This document shows positions 7,801-14,000 of a DNA stretch of 14,000 nucleotides, piece by piece. The notes beneath the pieces are model-generated. The model was given only the letters and a program-made list of their open reading frames with translations. It was not told where the DNA came from and did not search any database. A program made the translations under genes and the position numbers. The first letter of the stretch is position 1. Each line of letters begins with the position of its first letter. This DNA is from Glandiceps talaboti (Eukaryota; Hemichordata; Enteropneusta; Spengelidae): NCBI RefSeq assembly GCF_964340395.1, contig NC_135554.1:20571592-20585591 (forward strand), written 5' to 3'.

Positions 7801-10800
7801 TTTTCTGTCAGGTAACAGAGTTAGGCGAATCAGGTAACACTTTCCCCTATATGTTATTTGAAGGGGAACCTCTGAGTCAGTAAATGGTTGGTAGAGTTTG
7901 TCTCCTCCCAGTCTTTAGCCTACATACTGGATCAACACTATAAATTATGTCTTTGTATAAATGTCCCTGTATATGTGTTCCACAGTTCAACAAGATATTG
8001 TTGGTTTGGATGACAAGAAAGAAAAAGGAAGACACGTCTTGATGTTAGAATCTGAAGCTGATGTAGAAGATAGTATATCGGTTAAAGTGTCTCTCCTTAA
8101 ACAGTAAGTGGGCATTTAAATCATAGAAATCATGACGTGAATGTCATCTTTCTCCACGCATAATTTACATACGTGATCAAATTCCTGATTGGTTGTACAA
8201 TAACATGATTTGCATACAATTTACATATGATTAGCATATAACTTATCAAATTCCTGATTGGTTATACAATAACATGCTTGCATACAATTTATGTATGATT
8301 AGCATATAACTTATCAAATTCCTGATTGGTTGTACAATAACATGATTTGCATGCAATTTACATATTAGCATATAACTTATTGAATTCCTGATTGGTTGTA
8401 GAGTAACATCAGATTTGTGTGAAATTTACATATTATTTCCACATGATATGCAAATAACTTACCTTAAACATTTGATTTGCATATGATTGCCACATGGTTC
8501 CTGACAGAAAAAGGAATATCTTTATCAACCAATTGATTGCTTGAACCTAAAACTTAAAAACCTTTTGAAAATGCTTCACTTTGATAATATAAATAGTTGT
8601 TCAGGTTGCACCATCAGGTGATAGTTACTGCATACGACAAGAGTCTGAAGACAACGTCACCAACATTTTGATGGTATGTCTTAGGATTCTAACCAAGTAA
8701 CACACTGTGGTTTTTATATTTTATGTTTGTAGGTATCCAAGGATTAATATCAAAACCAAATTACTTGATGCACATCTTTATATTATGAAAAAATGGATTG
8801 TTGATTTTCTGGCTGAACACAAGTAAGTCACCATTTCTTGTGGATTTTGAAAAATTGTTTGTGTGTAATTACTGTGAGTGCATGTATATTGGCTCTAGCT
8901 TAATTCACAGAAACAGTTTTTGCACCTTAACATGAAAATAGAATCACTTTTCTGGTAAATTCTGAATAAGTACAGTTAATAAACCTACTAAAATGATGCT
9001 GTTATATGTCTAAATTGTAGTCATCAAAATTTGTCTGCCAAAATGAAGTGTAGTCAAAATAGTGAAAAAGTGCCGTTGTGCTAAAATTTGTTTGCACCAA
9101 ATTATACTTTGTACACAGCATAGCTACTGAGACACCAGTACTCTCCATGCTTATGATGGTGATACAAATCAGGTCTACTAGGGAGTCCAATGTCATCTGT
9201 AACCCCAGTTATGACTCCTTAGCATAATTACAAATCTATATCACTGTGTTGTCAGTGTACTAATGGATACTAATTACTATTGTCTTGTTGTGATTTATGT
9301 ATATACGACATCAATTTACAATTTAGCTGTGAATGTCCAATGTTTCAATTCCACATTCTCACGTGAATACATAATAATTTGATAAGATAATTCTTTTGTT
9401 CAACTATTTCAGACTGTAACTGAGTAACTCTGTCAAGGAATAGTTATTCTCACCCAATCCTAATCCAAGGTGGGCCTTAAATTTTATGGATTAGTATAGA
9501 TGTACAGTGAGTTAATGTGTAAAATTACTTTCCTTGCTATTCTACAGATCCATTTCAACCATCAAAGGTGAATTATTACCCTATTTGGTGAAGAAACAGT
9601 TTCAAAAACCAAAGACAAAGAAAGATGAAAGTATACAAGACACCTCAATGGCTGTCACAGGTGACCCAATACAAGGTGTGCAATTTCTCAAACTTCTCAA
9701 ATTTCAAAGTTGTCTTTCAAGTTTACAAAAATATTACATGCGGAGTATGATAATTTAAAACCTTCTTTAATTGCTGGAACATCAGTTCTACTAACCAACA
9801 CAAACACTGTATGCCAGCACCCTCGGAAAGATGTATAGTGCTGATAATTATTTTGTTATTTAACAATTTTGTCAATTTTTTTCTTTAGATATTTACAGTC
9901 TTGCTGTGGAAGATGACATGACAAAATGGGTACGTGAGATGTCAACTTGGAACGACCATACCGGTGATATGGAAGAGTGTTACCATGGCAAAAACATTCG
10001 TTGCTATGCTCATGTGATGGAAGAAGGGTTTTGCATCAGAGCAAATACATTGGCAAGCTATGTAGAAGCTAACAGATATGTGAGTCTTTCTATATGGTAT
10101 CCTGATAGGCCAGTGCCTCTTGGTTTCATAGATAGGTATTATGGTATTAACCTTGAACTGTCAAGATTATCATACTGAAGATTTCTTGTTACAATGTAAT
10201 AGCGTTTAATGTTCCTTGTTTTCTCACATCACAGAAGGTGTGTTACATTGACTTTGAAGTTTTTCTTTAAATTCTACGTCTAATTCCAACCTCTCACCAT
10301 CAACAAGCAACCCCCAGAGTGACTGTCACACTGAGCAAACTGTTAATCCATTTGTATATCAGATTGTTTGTTTTTGTATATCTTTTCCCCTTGCCTGCAC
10401 TCAAGTCAATTGTATTCAAACCTTGCACAATAATGAGACATAGTAAATTCATAATATATGCAAATCAAGGTGACTACATTCTCTAGCATGACAGTGTGTA
10501 TGTAGTAACATTCTGATGTCGGTGCTAAAAAACCAGCTCACAGTTAAGAACTTGTTTTATTTTTTCCCCAGATGCCAAAATGTATATCATCAATATCAGC
10601 TGATGGAGAAGAAAATCTTATCCATTCTGCAGCTACTATTAAAAATAGATCACAGGTATGTTTATTTCTTTCATTTACCTTTCAATTCTCGATACTTGCA
10701 GTAGCATTTCACCTCATGCGTGTGGCTCAAGATTGAAGAAAGAGGTTGACATGTTCTTGTGTATTTTTATAGTAATGTATGTGCACCACATGAAGCAGAA

Positions 10801-12576
10801 GTGAACAGTCACCTCAAGAATTCAGTTGATTATACCATGCATAAGTCAAAAATATGGAACATATACCCTGGTCTTTTTACATCACGACGATGTGTGTCCA
10901 CATCACCAGTTCTGCTGTGTTCGAAATATGAGTAAAAACGCTCAAAATTGTCATTACTTTCCCCGATTTTTCTATGAAATTACTGGCCTGGTATAATTAT
11001 ATTACTTTCCCCGATTTTTCTTTGAAATTACTGGCCTGGTATAATTATGTTATTCTTCAATATTTTTCTTCATTCAGCCGTAAAATACTTGTCTAGTGAC
11101 TCATAGTGACAAAGACCCCTTAGGTCACTTGTATTTTCCTTGGCTGAACGAAGAAAAATGTTGGGGGATAAAATCTAACTATTACTGCTATGACTCACCT
11201 AGGTGGTAAACCTTTATTTCAATTATTGGGGATTATCAGTTACATTTTAGTAGACATTGAACAAGTAAAATCTATCTGTGTTACCCTGGGTATTTTATCA
11301 TGGTTTCCTCGCCAAAGTTGTAGTACATGGTATATAGAAATGTATACAAGTTTTATGATATCCCCTTCTTCCCCCCCCCCCCCCCATGTCCAGATATCAT
11401 AAATAGACAGTAGCACTTTTTCAACTTGTGATATTGATATAAAATATTAAATTTTTATTCATGTTGTTTTCATCTTGTGTAGATTGGACATGACTGTATG
11501 GTTGGTGAGGGGTCCAGTTTGTCTGATAAAGTATCCGTCAAGAAGTCCATTATAGGAAAACATTGTAATATCGGAGAGAAAGTCAGGATAACTACCTCAG
11601 TCATCATGGACCATGTAACTATATCAGAGGGGTAGGTAGTATAACAGTGAGGGGCACATAACTAGTATTATACCAGCTACCATTGCAGTTATCATATCCT
11701 TGAATGTTAAACCCTGTGGTGATTTGGAATAAACTATTCCATACCTGGTCTATAATTATCCTAAAGCCAATAAAGAAATATTATGGTTTGGATTACATTA
11801 CCTCCATCGGCAACCCTTGAAGATACACACTACATTGTCATGTATGTAGCACGCCCTCGCAGGCCATGAATTGCCATCATCCTAAAAACTTATTGACCAA
11901 TCACAAAGAACCTTGAAATCTGTGATATTTTGGAGAAGTTTAGGCTGTGAATATTGATATATCAGTGTCTTTGTTAAGGGTGGTAAGTGGTAAAATCTAC
12001 CTGACTTCCCCTGTCATTTTACCGGGGTTCCCCACCATAATTATGATACAATGTATTGGAAACTATACCAGTTGTACCATATGCCCCCTTTCTGATACCA
12101 GGGTTCTCCAACCTTAGCAAATACACTGTATATGGACACAGCCATTATTAATCTAAGCCAATGTAATGAATTTCCACCAACCAGATGAACTATGTGGTGG
12201 CAGGCTGATATATTGTTGGTAATTTCATGTGATATATTTTCAAATTAATCAAGCTATGATGCTGTCTTTGTTTCAGGTGTACCATACAAGGCAGTGTCAT
12301 ATGCAGTGATGCCCATATCAATGTACAGAGTGAACTTAAAGATTGCCTAGTGGGGGGTTCACAAACAATACCTGCAAAATGTAAGTACACTTTTCATTAT
12401 CTTTATAATTCTTAGTAAAGAAAAACTCCAACCAGTTTGACTTTTATTATAGCAGTCATACTGACATACACGAGACACATGTAATGTATATAATATCTGC
12501 ATCTCTTCTTTTATTTATTACAGCCAAATTCAGTTCAGAAGTCATGGTAGACAGTGACAGAATGATGGAATTCTAA
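4668..12576 (+). CDS. EIF2B3: Translation initiation factor eIF2B gamma subunit (11 coding exons, complete)
   Basis: Coding exons are 4668-4815, 6843-7000, 7337-7505, 7986-8103, 8733-8822, 9548-9660, 9889-10079, 10572-10655, 11483-11631, 12277-12380 and 12524-12576. They join in phase to 458 codons plus TAA; human EIF2B3 has 452 residues. Residues 1-~240 form the nucleotidyltransferase-like domain, with LAAGRGSRM at 8-16, [13 protein letters not shown] at 24-36, GTADSLRYI at 89-97 and LSCDLITD at 108-115. A variable charged linker follows (~245-265), then the DIYSL segment. Isoleucine-patch hexapeptide repeats of a left-handed beta-helix follow at ~358-440 ([32 protein letters not shown]). 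The C-terminus DRMMEF parallels the human DQLMEI. eIF2B is the cytosolic guanine-nucleotide exchange factor for eIF2; gamma pairs with epsilon in the catalytic core and is not itself the catalytic subunit. The identity is secure from colinear similarity along the whole length. Confidence 0.97.
4991..5035 (+). repeat. (TTTAG)9 microsatellite
   Basis: Nine perfect TTTAG units followed by TTAGGG. A five-base simple repeat in intron 1. Confidence 0.97.
5178..5211. repeat. Poly-C / poly-A homopolymer tract
   Basis: A run of C is followed directly by a run of more than 20 A. The exact length is prone to sequencing error. Confidence 0.9.
5307..6212. mobile_element. Non-autonomous pogo/Tigger-like DNA transposon (906 bp)
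   Basis: The left end CAGTAGACCCTCGCTAACTC and the right end, read inverted, CAGTGGGCCCTCGCTAACTC, form terminal inverted repeats that start with CAGT. Each end is flanked by TA (5305-5306 and 6213-6214), the target duplication of the Tc1/mariner superfamily. Subterminal copies of CGCGACTTAGCGAGG occur near both ends (5351-5384 and 6156-6191, some diverged). CAGT termini and this length fit pogo/Tigger-derived elements. No transposase frame of useful length or recognisable motif is present, so it would depend on an enzyme made elsewhere. It lies inside EIF2B3 intron 1 and should be removed by splicing. Confidence 0.88.
6221..6405. mobile_element. Foldback MITE-like element (185 bp)
   Basis: The two halves are inverted copies. 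The outer 25 bases (TAGACTAAATCCAAAGAATA and onward) are identical; the inner ~60 bases agree at roughly three quarters of positions, including GAGTTTCA and GATAAAA. The loop is only about 12-15 bases. It begins eight bases after the pogo-like element. It has no coding capacity. Confidence 0.88.
6465..6517. repeat. TA/CA/CATA microsatellite
   Basis: An AT alternating run passes into (CA)n and then CATA units. A compound simple repeat in intron 1. Confidence 0.95.
6843..7000 (+). CDS. EIF2B3: EIF2B3 exon 2
   Basis: Acceptor TTCTCTACAG, donor ATTAAG|GTATGC. Encodes residues 50-102, including [19 protein letters not shown]. Ends in phase 0. Confidence 0.96.
7337..7505 (+). CDS. EIF2B3: EIF2B3 exon 3
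   Basis: Acceptor TTATTACAG, donor CAAG|GTGAGA. Encodes residues 103-158: [13 protein letters not shown], then the YDASVTMLF strand and a lysine-rich [10 protein letters not shown] loop, as in the vertebrate protein. Confidence 0.96.
7506..7985 (+). other. EIF2B3 intron 3
   Basis: Holds MITE-like copy A and otherwise unremarkable AT-rich sequence. Confidence 0.85.
7574..7773. mobile_element. MITE-like element, copy A
   Basis: Ends GTTATTCATCAATGATTTTC...ATTCAGCC and, inverted, GTTATTATGTCATATTTTCC...TTTCAGC are imperfect terminal inverted repeats. The interior contains CTAGTGACAAAATCCTTATG, which matches copy B. It lies in EIF2B3 intron 3. Confidence 0.65.
7986..8103 (+). CDS. EIF2B3: EIF2B3 exon 4
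   Basis: Acceptor TGTTCCACAG, donor AACA|GTAAGT. Encodes the segment [20 protein letters not shown] followed by [19 protein letters not shown], which parallels the human DFIGVDSTGKRLLFM...EADLDEEL region. Confidence 0.94.
8104..8732 (+). other. EIF2B3 intron 4
   Basis: About half of the intron is the ~69-bp minisatellite at 8177-8460. The rest shows no feature apart from one more octamer (ATTTGCAT, 8475-8482). Confidence 0.85.
8177..8460. repeat. ~69-bp minisatellite, four copies
   Basis: Units start at 8177, 8246, 8314 and 8380 with lengths of about 69, 68, 66 and 80 bp. Each carries [TA]CAAATTCCTGATTGGTT or a close variant, ACAATAACAT, a TTGCAT-like segment and AGCATATAACTTA. The fourth is the most diverged. 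Each unit has an inverted CCAAT (ATTGG), and several have the octamer ATTTGCAT/ATGCAAAT. Confidence 0.93.
8733..8822 (+). CDS. EIF2B3: EIF2B3 exon 5
   Basis: Acceptor TTTGTAG, donor CACAA|GTAAGT. Encodes [20 protein letters not shown] followed by WIVDFLAEH, equivalent to human [20 protein letters not shown]. Confidence 0.95.
8823..9547 (+). other. EIF2B3 intron 5
   Basis: About 725 bp of AT-rich intron. I see no repeat, exon or RNA gene in it. Confidence 0.8.
9548..9660 (+). CDS. EIF2B3: EIF2B3 exon 6
   Basis: Acceptor TTCTACAG. Encodes [18 protein letters not shown] and then a lysine-rich linker. The end is ambiguous: donors at 9661 (CACAG|GTGACC) and 9676 (CAAG|GTGTGC) are both in phase. 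The first is used in the 458-residue count; the second adds five residues. Confidence 0.88.
9889..10079 (+). CDS. EIF2B3: EIF2B3 exon 7
   Basis: Acceptor TTTCTTTAG, donor GATAT|GTGAGT. Begins [14 protein letters not shown] and ends ...[16 protein letters not shown]...YVEANRY, closely matching human DIYSF and RCYVHIMKEGLC...YMEANRQ. Confidence 0.95.
10080..10571 (+). other. EIF2B3 intron 7
   Basis: No recognisable structure beyond the splice sites. Confidence 0.8.
10572..10655 (+). CDS. EIF2B3: EIF2B3 exon 8
   Basis: Acceptor TTTTTTCCCCAG, donor CACAG|GTATGT. 28 codons, phase 0 at both ends: [20 protein letters not shown] and then ATIKNRSQ. It leads into the beta-helix. Confidence 0.92.
10953..11048. 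repeat. 48-bp tandem duplication
   Basis: Two adjacent 48-bp copies (10953-11000 and 11001-11048) start ATTACTTTCCCCGATTTTTC and end GGTATAATTAT. They differ at one base (TCTATGA versus TCTTTGA), so the duplication is recent. Confidence 0.96.
11049..11171. mobile_element. MITE-like element, copy B
   Basis: The left arm 11058-11088 (ATTTTTCTTCATTCAGCC) pairs with the right arm 11131-11163 (GGCTGAACGAAGAAAAAT) with few mismatches. The left end GTTATTCTTCAAT matches copy A. The interior CTAGTGAC and GACAAAGACCCCTTAGGTCA resembles copy A. It begins exactly where the 48-bp duplication ends. Confidence 0.8.
11352..11403. repeat. Poly-C tract inside an 11-bp inverted repeat
   Basis: TTTATGATATC (11352-11362) and GATATCATAAA (11393-11403) are perfect reverse complements flanking a run of about 15 C. 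Confidence 0.7.
11483..11631 (+). CDS. EIF2B3: EIF2B3 exon 9
   Basis: Acceptor TCTTGTGTAG, donor GAGGG|GTAGGT. Encodes successive hexapeptide-repeat turns of the left-handed beta-helix ([43 protein letters not shown]). Confidence 0.95.
11632..12276 (+). other. EIF2B3 intron 9
   Basis: About 645 bp without a recognisable repeat or exon. Confidence 0.8.
12277..12380 (+). CDS. EIF2B3: EIF2B3 exon 10
   Basis: Acceptor TTTGTTTCAG, donor AAAT|GTAAGT. Encodes [14 protein letters not shown] and [16 protein letters not shown], matching human NIQGSVICNNAVI and DIKDCLIGSGQRI. Confidence 0.95.
12524..12576 (+). CDS. EIF2B3: EIF2B3 exon 11 and stop
   Basis: Acceptor TTATTTATTACAG. Encodes [17 protein letters not shown], then TAA at 12574-12576. 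The ending matches the family C-terminus. Confidence 0.94.
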
Positions 12577-13250
12577 AAGAAAGACAGCTGAATTGGAAAC
12601 ACATACAGTCTGGTCAAGAGATGCAAATATGAAGTTTGTACATGTGTATATCAAAAATCTAGCTGTGCTTGCTTGGAAGCATGAGTTGGTTGAGTTGATA
12701 TGAAATTCTGTATGCTGTGACTTTGCATACCCTGCCGTCATACCCATAAACTTTCTGTAACTAAAGAAAAAAGACTGCATGTTCTCGAATGGTGTAGCCA
12801 TACTCTGTAATATTGAAGTTATTCCATAGTGATGCACACTTACTCTTCTCAGTTTCAACCAGAAATACAAGTAGTTAATTTTAATAGACCCGATATTCAC
12901 ACTTTATGATGTATTCAGTGGCTTCAGCTCTGGATCTTAGCTTGGATTGATAGTTCCTACACTCACTCACTGGGTGGAGTCTGCACTTACTTAGCCATTG
13001 TATGCCAAATCGATGTCAATAATTATCGTTTGCACATTCACGCAGAGGAGTCGTGGCTAACATCAATAATAATTTACAAGCTACCAGTCCAGATGTCAAT
13101 AACACCTGTGGAATGGTCAATCCTTGTAGCTGGCGAACTGTTCAAATGTTTGTGTAAGGAAACCTATAGTAGAAATGTTGGAGTATATTTTAATGTCTCC
13201 ACCATGGAAAATAGGAAAATATGGTCCAAATAAACAGATCCAGAAATTGT
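12577..13250 (+). other. EIF2B3 3' UTR
   Basis: Non-coding sequence after the stop with no competing exon. The first AATAAA on this strand after the stop is at 13229-13234, so the cleavage site is probably near 13250. The exact end is inferred. Confidence 0.6.
13229..13234 (+). terminator. Polyadenylation signal AATAAA
   Basis: Canonical hexamer about 650 bp after the EIF2B3 stop, followed by T/GT-rich sequence (TTGTCTTACTTCTCTATTG) suitable as a downstream element. Confidence 0.6.
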
Positions 13251-13333
13251 TAAAAGCTGCCATTGTCTTACTTCTCTATTGTCAGTCATTTCACAAGTTT
13301 GTCTGAATGTTTTCTTCAAAAGTAATACTATGA

Positions 13334-13443
13334 GGTTATTACCTGATATCACCTGTTCGTTCGTTTTATCGCCATGAGTGCAGTTTCAGAAATTGCACGA
13401 AAGGTGAATACAACGAATGAAGAGGTGATATCGGGTAATAACC
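13334..13443. mobile_element. Near-continuous palindromic foldback element (110 bp)
   Basis: The left end GGTTATTACCTGATATCACC and the inverted right end GGTTATTACCCGATATCACC differ at one base. The symmetry continues inward (GTTCGTTCGTT against CTTCATTCGTT) to a centre GTGCAGTTTCAGAAATTGCA that is itself nearly palindromic, so there is almost no loop. It lies about 100 bp beyond the EIF2B3 poly(A) signal. No coding capacity. Confidence 0.85.
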
Positions 13444-14000
13444 GATTTATCCTATGGCTATGGAAATTACATAAAATAAAAAGAGTACAACTTGCTATGC
13501 AGTCACATCAAGCGACCTGGTATCAGGTGACATTCACGTACACATATTTTGCAGACCTTGCTCAACATGCTCCAACAATCGTCAGTTTTATACTTAGTAC
13601 TATTACATATAGATATCTGTCATTACTTGCAGGAGTGCACACATACTTGTAGTATTTGCACTACTGTGTGATACCGAAAAAATTATTGCATGCAAACAAG
13701 GGTATAATTATTCCTTGCACAGGAAATTGCACAGTATGATTTTGACAGAATCTTGCTGGTTAGGATGAATATTTGTGATAGTATCTGAACCCAGTGCCAC
13801 ATTAGTGTCAGTACTCAAGGGGTATTTGCAGAGCTGCACTTTCACTCACTTCACTTGCTACACTTGTGAAAGTACAACATTAGATAACACTGCAAACACT
13901 CATACATATAGTCTGAGCATGCCACTCTTGCACTTACACATCATGGAATTCTGTCATATTACCCTAGACAGACAGACTGACATCCATGTATCTTTTTTTC
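13444..14000. other. Intergenic sequence downstream of EIF2B3
   Basis: No convincing exon, RNA gene or repeat seen on either strand. Short open frames here show no domain or splice-site support. Confidence 0.6.

Larger units (their letters stand above)
10656..11482 (+). other. EIF2B3 intron 8
   Basis: Contains the 48-bp tandem duplication, MITE-like copy B directly after it, and a poly-C tract within a small inverted repeat. Confidence 0.85.

Noticed and set aside
12190-12900. Minus-strand open frames opposite EIF2B3 exons 10-11 and the 3' UTR
   Set aside because: They are shadows of the coding exons and UTR, with no domain or splice-site support.
13374-13652. 92-codon plus-strand frame starting in the palindrome
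   Set aside because: Its first part is the palindromic element and the remainder has no recognisable domain, splice sites or conserved start context.
1-14000. A novel defence or multi-gene system
   Set aside because: The window is explained by two conserved animal genes and ordinary mobile or simple repeats; no further gene set is supported.

Overview
The window comes from an animal nuclear genome. It has no bacterial-style operons. Both recognisable genes are split into many short exons bounded by GT/AG introns, and the introns are AT-rich and full of foldback elements and simple repeats. The protein similarities fit an animal, probably a marine invertebrate (possibly a deuterostome such as a hemichordate or amphioxus), but the sequence alone does not fix the species.

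Two conserved genes stand head to head. On the minus strand, positions 28-3693 hold the first seven coding exons (342 codons) of an ERCC6L2-like SNF2-family ATPase. They cover an acidic N-terminus, a Tudor domain, a low-complexity linker, the '[12 protein letters not shown]' segment, Walker A (GDDMGLGKT) and the start of the segment that follows. The rest of the gene lies off the left edge. On the plus strand, positions 4668-12576 hold a complete EIF2B3 gene (eIF2B gamma subunit): 11 coding exons, 458 codons plus stop, every junction in phase, followed by a 3' UTR with AATAAA at 13229-13234. About 974 bp separate the two start codons. This interval should hold both promoters. It contains a perfect DR1 nuclear-receptor half-site pair, a short hairpin, two tiny upstream ORFs before EIF2B3, and one doubtful small hydrophobic ORF.

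Repeats occupy much of the introns. They include a 906-bp pogo/Tigger-like non-autonomous element with a TA duplication (5307-6212), foldback elements (2851-3017, 6221-6405, 13334-13443), two members of one MITE-like family (7574-7773, 11049-11171), a 48-bp tandem duplication (10953-11048), a ~69-bp minisatellite (8177-8460), (TTTAG)9 and a CA/TA microsatellite.

The most unusual structure is at 340-560. The 3' half of the ERCC6L2 Walker-A exon, with its splice donor, is repeated in tandem as two decayed copies in the following intron. In one copy the GAT-GAT codons (Asp-Asp of GDDMGLGKT) have grown into a 19-unit trinucleotide array.

The two genes are not known to share a pathway: ERCC6L2 acts in DNA repair and chromatin, eIF2B in translation initiation. 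I found no undescribed multi-gene system here. The notable points are gene structure, candidate splicing and translation control, and repeat origin.
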